A stretch of 64,000 bases of DNA from Actinomadura formosensis NBRC 14204 (GCF_001552155.1 NZ_BCQQ01000021.1:1-64000), one strand, 5' to 3'. Shown: positions 37,799 to 45,903, counted from the first letter of the stretch. The notes: generated by a model not told the origin, from the sequence alone. Numbers and translations are program-made.

Positions 37799-37812
37799 GT
37801 ACGACGTTGTAC
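37799..37812. promoter_or_regulatory. palindrome in the nuoA leader
   Basis: GTACGACGTTGTAC is a 14-bp near-perfect palindrome (12 of 14 positions symmetric) ending 24 bases upstream of the nuoA start. It is a possible operator or a short RNA hairpin overlapping the ribosome-binding region. No known regulator motif was recognised. Confidence 0.3.
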
Positions 37813-37933
37813 GGGACGGGCCGTCCGCGACCCGCCACACTGACCAAGGTGATCAATAGCGCTCCCCTCTCCGGGGGTCGGGTAATGCACTGTAGTCCGC
37901 TCACCTGCGGAAGCTTGAATTCGCTGGATGCGA

Positions 37934-39190
37934 TCATGCCGCCGGCGCCACCTTCTGCATCGCGTTGATGACCCGGTCCATCGCATCCCCGCCCCTGGGG
38001 TCGGTCAGGTTGGCCAGAAGCTTGAGCGTGAAGCGCATCAGCGTCGGGTGCGGCAGGCCGTGCGCCGTGAGGAACTTCATGACGCGCGGGTCGCCGATGG
38101 CCTGCACGAACACGCGGGCCAGCGTGAAGTAGCCGCCGTGCTCGTCCTTCAGGATGCGCGGGTACTCGTACAGGGTCCGCTCGCGCTGCGCCGGGGTGCG
38201 GCGGGCGAGCGCCTGCACCATGATGTCGGCGGCCAGCCGGCCGGACTCCAGCGCGTAGTCGATGCCCTCCCCGTTGAACGGGTTGATCATGCCGCCGGCG
38301 TCGCCGACGAGCAGCATCCCGCGGGTGTAGTGCGGCTGCCGGTTGAAGCCCATCGGCAGCGCCGCGCCGCGGATCTTCGAGGTGGCGTGCTCCTCGTCGA
38401 ACCGCCACTCCTCCGGCATCTGCGCGCACCAGCGCTTCAACATGCCGCGGTAGTCGACGTTCTGGAACGCCTTGCTGGTGTTGAGCAGGCCGAGCCCGAC
38501 GTTGGACGTCCCGTCCCCGACGCCGAAGACCCAGCCGTAGCCGGGCAGGAGGCGCTCGCCGTCCCACAGTTCGAGCCACGCCTCCATGTAGTCGTCGTCG
38601 TGGCGCGGCGTCTGGAAGTAGCGGCGGACGGCGACGCCCATCGGCCGGTCCTCGCGCCGCCGCAGGCCCATGGCGAGCGACAGCCGGGTCGAGTTGCCGT
38701 CGGCGGCGACGACGAGCGGCGCCCGGAACTCGATCTCCTCGCCCTCGTGCTCGGCGGTGACGCCGATGATGCGGCCGGTGCGGTCGTCCAGGATGGGGCC
38801 GGTCACGGTGCAGCCCTGCAGCAGCCGGGCGCCGGCCTTCGCGGCGTGCTCGGCGAGCAGCTGGTCCAGGTCGGTGCGCTTGCGGACGAGCCCGTAGTCG
38901 GGGAACGACGCCAGCTCCGGCCAGGGCAGCTCGACCTTGGCACCGCCGCCGTAGATGCGCAGACCCTTGTTGCGTCCCCAGCCCGGGTCGTTGATGTCGA
39001 CGCCCATCCCGATGAGCGCGCGGACGGCGCGCGGGGTGAGCCCGTCACCGCAGATCTTGTCCCGCGGGAAGGTGGCCTTCTCCAGCAGGAACACGTCCAG
39101 CCCGGCCTGCGCGAGCCAGTACGCGGTCGACGATCCGGCGGGGCCTGCCCCGACGACGATGACATCCGCGTGTCGGGTGGAGTCGGTCAC
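37934..39190 (-). CDS. geranylgeranyl reductase family flavoprotein (MenJ-like)
   Basis: This 418-residue FAD-dependent reductase has the dinucleotide-binding motif VVGAGPAGSS (12-21), the CGDGLTPRAV segment near residue 48 and the GDAGGMINPFNGEGIDYALE motif typical of geranylgeranyl reductases. In mycobacteria the homologue MenJ saturates one double bond of the menaquinone side chain. Its neighbours (menG upstream, nuo and polyprenyl synthase downstream) support that role here. The start is GTG 39190 with GAGGA five bases upstream. A perfect Rex operator lies 24 bases ahead of the start, so expression should rise when NADH is high. Confidence 0.88.
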   Translation of the reverse strand: MTDSTRHADVIVVGAGPAGSSTAYWLAQAGLDVFLLEKATFPRDKICGDGLTPRAVRALIGMGVDINDPGWGRNKGLRIYGGGAKVELPWPELASFPDYGLVRKRTDLDQLLAEHAAKAGARLLQGCTVTGPILDDRTGRIIGVTAEHEGEEIEFRAPLVVAADGNSTRLSLAMGLRRREDRPMGVAVRRYFQTPRHDDDYMEAWLELWDGERLLPGYGWVFGVGDGTSNVGLGLLNTSKAFQNVDYRGMLKRWCAQMPEEWRFDEEHATSKIRGAALPMGFNRQPHYTRGMLLVGDAGGMINPFNGEGIDYALESGRLAADIMVQALARRTPAQRERTLYEYPRILKDEHGGYFTLARVFVQAIGDPRVMKFLTAHGLPHPTLMRFTLKLLANLTDPRGGDAMDRVINAMQKVAPAA

Positions 39191-39213
39191 GGCGTTCCTC
39201 TTTAGCTCGTTCG

Positions 39214-39233
39214 CTTGTGAAGCACTTCACAAG
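39214..39233. promoter_or_regulatory. Rex operator (ROP) upstream of geranylgeranyl reductase
   Basis: CTTGTGAAG (39214-39222) and CTTCACAAG (39225-39233) are perfect inverted repeats around two bases. The core matches the actinobacterial Rex consensus TTGTGAA-N4-TTCACAA at every position. Rex is encoded at 61708-62451 in this window. Confidence 0.85.
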
Positions 39234-39296
39234 GATCCGTTGGGGAGTCTATTCCTTTATCGCGACTGGTGGGTACTTCTGGCCCGGTTCGTGTTT

Positions 39297-39321
39297 GGAC
39301 CGGTCCCTTTTGGAGCGGTCC
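39297..39321 (-). terminator. hairpin between menG and the geranylgeranyl reductase gene
   Basis: GGACCGGTCC (39297-39306) pairs with GGAGCGGTCC (39312-39321) with one mismatch and a five-base loop, 19 bases past the menG stop. It may end menG transcripts, leaving the reductase to its own Rex-controlled promoter. Confidence 0.45.
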
Positions 39322-39339
39322 GGCCTACTCGCCACCTGA

Positions 39340-40041
39340 TCAGCGGGGGTTGACGGCGTGGTGCAGCGCGGCCACCCCGAACGTCAGATCACGCCAGCGC
39401 ACGCCCACCCACCCCGCCTCCCGGATGAGCCGCGCCAGCGCCGCCTGGTCGGGCCAGGCCAGCGTCGACTCGGCGAGGTACCGGTAGGAGTCGGGGTTCG
39501 AACTGACCCGTGCCAGCAGCGGCAGCCCGTACCGCAGGTGCGTCCTGTGGCCGAGCGCCAGCAGCGCGTTCGGCGGATGGCTCACCTCGCAGACCAGCAG
39601 CCGTCCGCCCGGTTTGGCGACCCTTCTCATCTCGCGCAGCGCGTGCACGGTGTCGGCGACGTTGCGGAGCCCGAACGAGATCGTGACCGCGTCGAACGAG
39701 CCGTCCCGGAACGGCAGCCGCAGCGCGTCCCCCGCCACGAAGCTCAGCCCCCGCACACCCGCCTGCCGGCGCACCCCGACGCGCAGCATGCCGAGCGAGA
39801 AGTCGCACGCCACCGTGTCGGCGCCCGCCTCCGCGAACGGCACCGAGGACGTCCCCGTCCCCGCCGCGAGGTCGAGGACGCGCTCCCCCGGCTTCGCCCT
39901 CAGCGCCCGGACGGCCTCCCGCCGCCACCGCCGGTCCTGGCCGCCGGTCATCAGCGTGTTCAGCAGGTCGTACCGCTCGGCGGTGCCGTCGAACATCGCC
40001 GCGACGTCGGCGGGCTGCTTGTCCAAAGAGGCACGGGTCAT
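39340..40041 (-). CDS. menG: demethylmenaquinone methyltransferase
   Basis: This 233-residue UbiE/MenG-type SAM-dependent methyltransferase carries out the last step of menaquinone synthesis. The SAM-binding motif is [13 protein letters not shown] at 55-67. The [20 protein letters not shown] opening and [19 protein letters not shown] segment are diagnostic of UbiE/MenG. ATG 40041 is divergent from the YbaB gene. It heads the block of menaquinone and NDH-1 genes on this strand. Confidence 0.93.
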   Translation of the reverse strand: MTRASLDKQPADVAAMFDGTAERYDLLNTLMTGGQDRRWRREAVRALRAKPGERVLDLAAGTGTSSVPFAEAGADTVACDFSLGMLRVGVRRQAGVRGLSFVAGDALRLPFRDGSFDAVTISFGLRNVADTVHALREMRRVAKPGGRLLVCEVSHPPNALLALGHRTHLRYGLPLLARVSSNPDSYRYLAESTLAWPDQAALARLIREAGWVGVRWRDLTFGVAALHHAVNPR

Positions 40042-40158
40042 GCCTCCACCCTAGAGACTGCCGCGAACGCCCCGCGCGCCCACGGTCGCCTTAAGGAACG
40101 ATTCCGCCGAAGCCGTAGCATGCGGCGGATGCCCGCCCCGCCACAACACTGGAGAAGC

Positions 40159-40599
40159 ATGGAGTTCGACGAGACGCTTCGGCAGAGCATTGAGACGAAC
40201 AAGCGCAACGCACAGGGCTACTTCAGCAAGACGCTGGAGGTGCAGAAACGGCTGTCCGGCCTGGTCGGGAGGGCCTCCAGCGGCGACGGGCGGGTCAGCG
40301 TCGGCTTCACCACCGGAGGCGCGCTCAGCGAGCTGCACATCGACCCGCGGGCGATGCGCATGGGAGCCGACGAGCTGACCCGCACGCTGCTCGACCTCGC
40401 CGCCGAGGCGCAGGCCGACCTGAAGCGGCAGACGGAGGAGATCGTGTCCGAGGCGTACGGCGACCAGAACCCCGCCGAGATGTTCCGCGACCCGGAGAAG
40501 TTCGCGGAGAACCTGCGGGCGATGCGGGACGCGTTCAGCGGGGCGATGGGCGAATCGGTCACCGCGCTGAACGAACTCAAGCGCAGGATGCAGGCGTGA
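40159..40599 (+). CDS. YbaB/EbfC-family nucleoid-associated protein
   Basis: This 146-residue protein has a YbaB/EbfC core (GDGRVSVGFTTGGALSELHI followed by a long C-terminal helix). The family binds DNA as dimers; actinobacterial paralogues are common near WXG100-type genes. ATG 40159 has GGAG four bases upstream; the frame opens earlier but the upstream part lies in the menG divergent region. The stop overlaps the next start by four bases. Convergent genes on the far side of that partner encode type VII-like proteins. Confidence 0.82.
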   Translation: MEFDETLRQSIETNKRNAQGYFSKTLEVQKRLSGLVGRASSGDGRVSVGFTTGGALSELHIDPRAMRMGADELTRTLLDLAAEAQADLKRQTEEIVSEAYGDQNPAEMFRDPEKFAENLRAMRDAFSGAMGESVTALNELKRRMQA

Positions 40600-41144
40600 G
40601 CGCGGTCGGCGCACTGCTCGACGCCCCGGTCGTCCGGCTGCGGCTCGGCGGCGGCCGGCTGATGGAGACGGCGTTCACCCTGACCTCCGGCGACGGGCGG
40701 TTGCTGGCCCTCGGCCGCGAGCCGTCGCTCGGCCCGCTCGGCCAGGTCCGCCGGCTGACCGCCAAGACCTACCGCGACTTCCGCCGGACCGTCACGCTGT
40801 CCGCCGAGGACGGCACGGTGCTGATGACCGTCGACAAGGAGCGCTACGCCCACACCCGCCGCGCGAACGTGCTGGACGGGGCGGGCCGGCCGGCCGGGCG
40901 CATCGACGACGCCTCCCCCATGCTGTCCAAACGGTTCCGGCTGCGCGGGCCCGACGGCGCCGAGCTCGGCCGGATCGAGGGCGAGCGCGGCGTCCTCGCC
41001 GTCACCGACGGCCGCGGAGCCGAGGTGGGCGAGATCTCCTACGACGCACCGGGGTGGACGCTGCGCCGGACGGCCGCCCACGGGCCGCCCGGCGTGCTGC
41101 TGGTCGCGGGACTGGTGCTGGCCGAGCTGACCCGGGGCAGGTGA
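40596..41144 (+). CDS. LURP-one/scramblase-like fold hypothetical protein
   Basis: This 182-residue protein is built of repeated beta hairpins with paired phrases (DGRLLALGREPSLGPLGQVR, VLDGAGRPAGRI, GPDGAELGRIEGERGVLAV). This pattern suggests a Tubby/LURP-one-like beta barrel; the assignment is by eye. It has a weak hydrophobic stretch at the C-terminus (GVLLVAGLVLAEL). GTG 40596 overlaps the YbaB stop by four bases, so the two are translationally coupled. The function is unknown. Confidence 0.65.
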   Translation: MSAVGALLDAPVVRLRLGGGRLMETAFTLTSGDGRLLALGREPSLGPLGQVRRLTAKTYRDFRRTVTLSAEDGTVLMTVDKERYAHTRRANVLDGAGRPAGRIDDASPMLSKRFRLRGPDGAELGRIEGERGVLAVTDGRGAEVGEISYDAPGWTLRRTAAHGPPGVLLVAGLVLAELTRGR

Positions 41145-41165
41145 CCGCACCCGCCCCGGGTCAGC
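41126..41165. terminator. bidirectional terminator after the YbaB operon
   Basis: GCTGACCCGGGGC (41126-41138) pairs perfectly over 13 bp with 41153-41165; the stop codon of the upstream gene lies in the 14-base loop. It separates convergent genes. Confidence 0.8.
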
Positions 41166-41174
41166 CGCGGCCCG

Positions 41175-42032
41175 CTAGCCGACCTCGGGGCTGGGCTCGC
41201 TCGTCAGGTCACCGGTGAAGGTGTAGGAGGGCGAGTCTCCGCCGGAGTCCGCACCGCCCTTGATCCGCCCGCCGCCGACGACCGGCCACGGCAGCTTGGG
41301 GCCGCCGGTGTGGTCCCACTTCATCGTGTGGCCCGTGAGGTTGCGCTCCAGACGCTGCAGCGACCCGCGCCAGGCGGCGTCGAACGCCGGCACCTGCGCC
41401 TGGATCAGGTCGAGCGCGGCGCCCGGGTTGCCCGACAGCATCTGGGCGCCGATGTCGGCCACCAGAGCGGTGCCGAGGATCACCGCGGCCCCGTTCATCA
41501 GCGCGTCCACGTTGCTGGTGACCGTGGTGAACATCGGGACCATCTCCATCTCGATGATCAGGCAGATCTCCCCGACGGCGGCCCAGTAGCCGGTGCCCAT
41601 CGTGCTGGCGGCCACGATGGCGACATAGACGACCTGCGCCACCAGGATGATGGAGATGATCAGCATGATCACGATGAGGATGTAGAGCGTGATGGCGGCG
41701 AACAGCAAGATGTGGTGGGTGACGTCCGCCATGACGGCGGAGAGCCCCACCTGCGTCTTGAAGTCCTCCATCTTCTCTTCGTAGGCCTTGCGGTCCTTGC
41801 CGTCCCAGTCGTGGCCGGGGATGTCCTTGATGATCCGCTCGACGTCCTTTTCGAGGTCGTGGAGCTTCTTCGCCGTGCCGCCCCACGTCTCGGAGCCCTT
41901 CCAGTACGCGCTGGGGTCGCACTGGCACAGGTACATCATCGAGACCAGCTCCCAGGCCGCGGGAAGGATCACCGCGCAGCCCATGCTGGTGTAGAGGGCG
42001 GTCTGCGCCGTGCCCAGGCCGTCTTCGAACAT
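41175..42032 (-). CDS. membrane protein with WXG-like N-terminal helices (type VII secretion-like)
   Basis: This 285-residue protein has an N-terminal helical part with a DWDGKDRKAYEEKMEDF helix that resembles WXG100/LXG-type helices, including W-x-G. A strongly hydrophobic block (about 105-150, ILLFAAITLYILIVIMLIIS) and two weaker segments follow, then a soluble tail ending in a Ser/Gly/Pro stretch. It lies nine bases after the EspC-like gene and is probably co-expressed with it. No ESX core component (EccC etc.) is in the window. The role is unknown. Confidence 0.6.
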   Translation of the reverse strand: MFEDGLGTAQTALYTSMGCAVILPAAWELVSMMYLCQCDPSAYWKGSETWGGTAKKLHDLEKDVERIIKDIPGHDWDGKDRKAYEEKMEDFKTQVGLSAVMADVTHHILLFAAITLYILIVIMLIISIILVAQVVYVAIVAASTMGTGYWAAVGEICLIIEMEMVPMFTTVTSNVDALMNGAAVILGTALVADIGAQMLSGNPGAALDLIQAQVPAFDAAWRGSLQRLERNLTGHTMKWDHTGGPKLPWPVVGGGRIKGGADSGGDSPSYTFTGDLTSEPSPEVG

Positions 42033-42041
42033 GTGCCTTCC

Positions 42042-42542
42042 TCAGACGACCTGGATGGTGCTCTTGTCGTCGGCCTGCCGCCAGTTGGCCGCGACCGTGG
42101 TCAGTCCGAACTCGATCTCGCCGAGCTGGTCGTTCTTGCTCTTCATGTCCTGGATGAAGAACGCGCTGGCCTCGGTGTAGGCGATCGCCAGCGCGACCGT
42201 CACCGCGGTGAACGAGGTCTGCGCCAGGTCCAGTGACCCGATCTCCTTCGCAATGGCCGTGAACTTCGGCCCCAGTTCCCCTGCCACCTTCTTCGCGTAC
42301 GCGTCGATGGCCTCATGGTCGTTCTGGACCTGGCCGTTGCCGCCGCCGGAGGGCGTCGTAGGCGAGGGTGCGGGTGTAGGCGAGGGCGAGGGTGTGGGGG
42401 CCGGCGTCGGAGAGGGGGACGGCGATGGCGGCGGCCCCGAGGTGGTCGGGCCGGGGCCCGGCGAGTTGAGAATCTGACTGATCCGATTCGGCGGCTCCGG
42501 GCTCAATCCCGCGCTCCTCTCCGCAAGGCTTCCGGCGGCCAT
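42042..42542 (-). CDS. Pro-rich EspC-like type VII secretion-associated protein
   Basis: This 166-residue protein has an N-terminal third that is a Pro/Ser/Thr repeat region (SPSPTPAPTPSPSPTPAPSP). The C-terminal 95 residues are helical and resemble EspC/WXG100-type secreted proteins (HEAIDAYAKKVAGELGPKF, ending in TTVAANWRQADD, where W-x-x-x-D stands at the place of the usual Y-x-x-x-D/E signal). ATG 42542 was chosen over an upstream GTG because upstream codons look unrelated. It pairs with the downstream membrane protein. Confidence 0.6.
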   Translation of the reverse strand: MAAGSLAERSAGLSPEPPNRISQILNSPGPGPTTSGPPPSPSPSPTPAPTPSPSPTPAPSPTTPSGGGNGQVQNDHEAIDAYAKKVAGELGPKFTAIAKEIGSLDLAQTSFTAVTVALAIAYTEASAFFIQDMKSKNDQLGEIEFGLTTVAANWRQADDKSTIQVV

Positions 42543-42618
42543 CGTGCCGCCCGGCGGACGATCAACGCGGCACCAGGCTCCACCCAACCGCCGCCCCGTG
42601 GCAACCGGCGGTGCGGTG

Positions 42619-42858
42619 TCAGGCGTCTTCCTTGGTGACGGACTTCTCGAACTTCTGGCGCTGGGCGCGCAGGCCGCCGGCCACGGCGGCGGACATGCGG
42701 TCGCGCTGACCGGACAGCAGGACGTAGCTGACGACGCCGCTGATCAGCAGGGCCATCAGCACGAGCAGGAAGCCGCGGGCGCCGAAGAGCGCCAGCACAC
42801 CCGCGGTCGCCGCGAAGATGGCGAGCCGCGCGATGGTGTAGAGGATGACGGAGCGCAT
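42619..42858 (-). CDS. DUF4229 small membrane protein
   Basis: This 79-residue protein has two transmembrane helices (about 6-25 and 29-48, ALFGARGFLLVLMALLISGV) and a basic cytoplasmic tail QRQKFEKSVTKEDA. It matches the actinobacterial DUF4229 family in length and layout. It lies on the same strand as the threonine dehydratase gene, 45 bases downstream. The function is unknown; in actinobacteria the family often lies near menaquinone genes. Confidence 0.8.
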   Translation of the reverse strand: MRSVILYTIARLAIFAATAGVLALFGARGFLLVLMALLISGVVSYVLLSGQRDRMSAAVAGGLRAQRQKFEKSVTKEDA

Positions 42859-42903
42859 GACACTTCGAGGTTATCCCCGGTTCTCAGCGCTCTCGCTCCG
42901 GGG

Positions 42904-43884
42904 TCACTTCAGGACGTCCAGGAAGAGGGCCGGGTCCACGTTGCCGCCGGAGAGGATCGAGACGTAGGTGCGTCCGGCCGGGAGTTCGTCGCGGTGGTGC
43001 AGGTAGGCGGCGGTGGCGACGGCACCGGCGGGTTCGGCGATGAGGCGCGCCTCACGGGCCAGGCGGCGCATCGTCCAGCGGATCTCGTCCTCGGTGACGG
43101 TGACGATGCCGTCCACGTGGGCTTGCATGTGAGCGAAGGGGAGGTCGCCCACCTGCTGGACGCGCAGGGCGTCGGCGATGGTGCGGCCGGTCTCCTCCGC
43201 GTCCCAGGCGACGGGACGTCCCGCGGCCATGGAGTCGCGGGCGTCGGCGGCGAGTTCGGGTTCGACGCCGATCACCTTCGCCTCCGGGCGCAGCGTCTTG
43301 ACGGCGGCGGAGACCCCGGCGACGAGGCCGCCGCCGCTGATCGGGACGAGCACGACGTCGACGTCCGGACGGTCCCGGACGATCTCCAGCCCGGCGGTGC
43401 CCTGCCCGGCGATGACCCGCGCGTCGTCGTAGGGCGGGATCAGCGCGAACCCGTGCGCGGCGGCGAGTTTGCCGCTGGTCTCGGCGCGGGCCCGGGCGGT
43501 CGGCTCGACGTAGACGACCTCGGCGCCGAGCGCGATGCACCGGTCGACCTTCACGGCGGGGGTGGTGTGCGGCATGACCAGGACGGCCCTGATGCCGAGG
43601 GTGCGGGCCGCGTAGGCGACGGCCTGCGCGTGGTTGCCGCTGGAGTGCGTGACCACGCCGGCCGCGCGCTCCTGCGGGGTGAGTGACGCGATGGCGGCGT
43701 AGGCGCCGCGCACCTTGAACGCTCCGATCGGCTGCAGCGACTCGGCCTTCACCAGCAGCGCCGGGTCGGCGGCGGCGCGGGGGGCGGGGTCACGGGGAAA
43801 CGGGACGAGCGGGGTCCGCACCGCGACGCCCGCGATGCGTTCGGCGGCCCGCACGATCTCCGGCAGCGAAACAAGATCGGACAT
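42904..43884 (-). CDS. PLP-dependent threonine/serine dehydratase
   Basis: This 326-residue fold-type II PLP enzyme deaminates threonine or serine to the 2-oxo acid. The Schiff-base lysine is Lys57 in PIGAFKVRGAY; the substrate loop SSGNHAQAVAY, the phosphate loop SGGGLVAGVSAA and the C-terminal SGGNVDP are all present. It lacks the C-terminal ACT regulatory domains of biosynthetic IlvA, so it resembles the catabolic/short form. ATG 43884 (MSDLVSLPEIVRAAERI) fits the family start. It is divergent from bldC. Confidence 0.9.
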   Translation of the reverse strand: MSDLVSLPEIVRAAERIAGVAVRTPLVPFPRDPAPRAAADPALLVKAESLQPIGAFKVRGAYAAIASLTPQERAAGVVTHSSGNHAQAVAYAARTLGIRAVLVMPHTTPAVKVDRCIALGAEVVYVEPTARARAETSGKLAAAHGFALIPPYDDARVIAGQGTAGLEIVRDRPDVDVVLVPISGGGLVAGVSAAVKTLRPEAKVIGVEPELAADARDSMAAGRPVAWDAEETGRTIADALRVQQVGDLPFAHMQAHVDGIVTVTEDEIRWTMRRLAREARLIAEPAGAVATAAYLHHRDELPAGRTYVSILSGGNVDPALFLDVLK

Positions 43885-44079
43885 GGTCGTGAGACTACTT
43901 CGCGTACCGCGCACCGGGAGCGCTCGGGCGTGTTCCGGGCGTGACCGTGCAGGTCAAACGGGGTCAACGGGGGTCCCGCACAAGAACAGGCAAACACTGA
44001 GCGCGATCGCTCCTGCTCAAGAAACTACGGTCAGTCATCTTTTCCGAAAACAAGGGAGAAATCGGTCTTGACCCGCCAC

Positions 44080-44092
44080 ACTGTTAAACAGT
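44080..44092. promoter_or_regulatory. 13-bp perfect palindrome upstream of bldC
   Basis: ACTGTTAAACAGT is six-base perfect arms around one base, 40 bases ahead of the bldC start. A TTGACC hexamer begins 12 bases before it. It is a candidate operator for an unknown regulator. Confidence 0.4.
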
Positions 44093-44131
44093 CCACCCGC
44101 GCCGAGAGCGGGACAAAGGGGGAGAGAAAAC

Positions 44132-44335
44132 GTGGAGAGTACGAGCGAGCGACTGCTGACCCCAGGAGAGGTCGCCGCCCTCTTCAGGGTCGACCCGAAG
44201 ACGGTCACCCGGTGGGCCGCCGCGGGCCGGATCAGCAGCATTCGCACTCCGGGAGGCCACCGGCGCTTCCGCGAGTCGGAAGTGCACGCGCTGCTGCGCG
44301 GCGAGGAGCCCGTCGCCGAGCATTCGGCCCGCTGA
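44132..44335 (+). CDS. bldC: BldC, MerR-like developmental DNA-binding protein
   Basis: This 67-residue single winged-helix protein, almost all DNA-binding domain (LTPGEVAALFRVDPKTVTRW, then IRTPGGHRRFRESEVHALL), matches BldC of Streptomyces in sequence and length. BldC binds direct repeats cooperatively and delays entry into development. GTG 44132 follows GGGGGAGAG. It is monocistronic and ends at a hairpin. Its presence suggests a differentiating actinomycete. Confidence 0.95.
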   Translation: MESTSERLLTPGEVAALFRVDPKTVTRWAAAGRISSIRTPGGHRRFRESEVHALLRGEEPVAEHSAR

Positions 44336-44344
44336 CGAGGCTCT

Positions 44345-44392
44345 GGCCGCCCGGACCGCCGCGCCACGGATCGGTCCTCCAGCCGGGCGGCC
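44345..44392. terminator. hairpin between bldC and the small acidic gene
   Basis: GGCCGCCC (44345-44352) pairs with GGGCGGCC (44385-44392), and an inner GGACCG (44353-44358) pairs with CGGTCC (44372-44377), leaving a bulge on the right. It is a bidirectional terminator candidate between convergent genes. Confidence 0.6.
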
Positions 44393-44441
44393 GGGGCATC
44401 GCACCCACCCCGATCGAACGCATCCGGGGGCGTCCGCGCGC

Positions 44442-44711
44442 TCAGCCCTCCGCGTCCTCCGCCTTCCACTCCTCGAACCTGCGCAGCAGGTCGGCGTCCT
44501 CGTCCCGCCAGCGGCGCCGCCGCTCCGCCAGTTCCTCCTCGGTGAGCGACTCGCGGAGCAGCCGGTCGTAGTCGGGGTCGTCCGGGCCGATCTCGATGTA
44601 GCCGTCGGCGATGATCCGTCCCTCCTGCGCGTCCGTCCCGGGCTCGCCGGTGCCGGCGAGAACGCTGTGCGGAACCCGGAGCGTACCGTCGGGGAGCCGG
44701 ATCACGTACAT
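44442..44711 (-). CDS. small acidic hypothetical protein
   Basis: This 89-residue soluble protein is about 28 % Asp+Glu. The N-terminal beta-like start MYVIRLPDGTLRVPHSVLAG is followed by a charged helix (LTEEELAERRRRWRDEDADL). No family was recognised. It is 50 bases downstream of the metalloprotease-domain gene on the same strand and probably co-transcribed. Size, acidity and position would suit an inhibitor or immunity protein, but that is speculation. Confidence 0.6.
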   Translation of the reverse strand: MYVIRLPDGTLRVPHSVLAGTGEPGTDAQEGRIIADGYIEIGPDDPDYDRLLRESLTEEELAERRRRWRDEDADLLRRFEEWKAEDAEG

Positions 44712-44761
44712 CCTCGATCACCCTCGCCGTCTGTCGTCGCGCGGCCTGTCGTCACGGTGTG

Positions 44762-45769
44762 CTAGATCCCGTACCTGCGGTTGAAGAAGAGCATGACCTC
44801 AAGGGCCATCCGGATGTCGCCGGCGAGCATATCCACCAGCGCGGGCCGCTGCCGGGAGGAGATCGCGGCGAACGCGTCGGCGAAGAACTCGCGCCGGCCG
44901 AGGGCGCCCGGCTGCCGGTGGAACATGCTCGCGAGATGCGGCCGGCACTCCTCGTACAGTGCATGGAAGGCCGGGCTGTCGGAGGTCCACTCGCCGTCGT
45001 CGCCGTCGATGTCGTCGAGCGCGTGCCCGACCTCGTGCAGCATCACGTCCGGCGTCGGGGACGGCCGGTCCCCGACGACGATCTTGTGGTCGCCGTACGC
45101 GCCGGCGCAGATGTCCCAGGTGGCGCGGCCGGACGGCAGCGGCCGGTCGCGCAGGTGGCCCATGTCGTCGAGCTGCGGGACGCCGCCGGGCCCCACGTAG
45201 ATGCCGTCGAGGCCGGCCGCGAGCTTCTCCTTCAGCGGCTCGGGCAGCGCCGCCAGGCTGTCCACCGCGCCGATCACCTCGGGGGGCGGCGGCCCGTCCT
45301 GGACGTCCCACTGCCGGTACAGGATGCCCTCCAGCACACCGCAGTTGCGGCGGCCGTCGGCGGCGTGCGGCATGCCCGGCGGGTACGGCTCGACCCGGAG
45401 CCGGTCGTCCTCCAGCTCGAAATCGCTCCACGAGTAGTCGCCGGACCGCGGCCGGCCGGGCCCGCGCCGCGCGAGCCTGCCGGCCTGCGCGGGCGCGTCG
45501 CCCGCCGTGTCCATGCCGCCCGGACCCAGGGCGCCCGCGTCCATGCCACGGGGGCCGTCCACCGAGAAGTCGTCGTCGCGGCCCGCCTTGCGGAACCGCC
45601 CGAACCGGTCACGCGGCTGGTTGCTGCGCGGCCTCACCTGCCCCGAATCGGGCGGGGACGCGGCGTAGGCGACCTCGTCCCGGGCCGTGTCGGCACGGAA
45701 CCGGACGCCGCGCAGCACCTCCCGGGCGCGCACCTCCCGGGGTTTGCGGTGGACGCCTTTGAAGCGCAT
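44762..45769 (-). CDS. hypothetical protein with C-terminal zinc-metalloprotease (ATLF-like) domain
   Basis: This 335-residue protein has a first part of about 150 residues that is Arg/Gly/Pro-rich and low in complexity. The C-terminal domain has the zincin motif HEVGHALDD near residue 245 and a second EFFADAFA near 293 that can supply the third ligand. This layout resembles anthrax lethal-factor-like (M34/ATLF) toxin domains. There is no signal peptide. ATG 45769 has GAGGAG upstream. The next gene on the strand encodes a small acidic protein. The substrate is unknown; a self-limiting or secreted effector is one possibility. Confidence 0.65.
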   Translation of the reverse strand: MRFKGVHRKPREVRAREVLRGVRFRADTARDEVAYAASPPDSGQVRPRSNQPRDRFGRFRKAGRDDDFSVDGPRGMDAGALGPGGMDTAGDAPAQAGRLARRGPGRPRSGDYSWSDFELEDDRLRVEPYPPGMPHAADGRRNCGVLEGILYRQWDVQDGPPPPEVIGAVDSLAALPEPLKEKLAAGLDGIYVGPGGVPQLDDMGHLRDRPLPSGRATWDICAGAYGDHKIVVGDRPSPTPDVMLHEVGHALDDIDGDDGEWTSDSPAFHALYEECRPHLASMFHRQPGALGRREFFADAFAAISSRQRPALVDMLAGDIRMALEVMLFFNRRYGI

Positions 45770-45903
45770 CGGGCTCCTCTGTCCGCGGGACCCGCAGGGT
45801 ATCGGGCGGCATACGCCACCGGACGAGGGCCCCGCAGGCAGGGTAAGCCCGAACCCGACATCCCGTCACCCCCTGGAGTCACGCGCCTGTGGCGGGCGTG
45901 CGG

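Noticed and set aside
37776-37933. Rex operator in front of nuoA
   Set aside because: Searched for TGTGAA-N4-TTCACA and one- or two-mismatch versions by eye; none found. Only an unrelated near-palindrome is present.
44060-44131. Full -35/-10 promoter for bldC around TTGACC
   Set aside because: A TTGACC hexamer is present, but no acceptable -10 lies 16-18 bases downstream.
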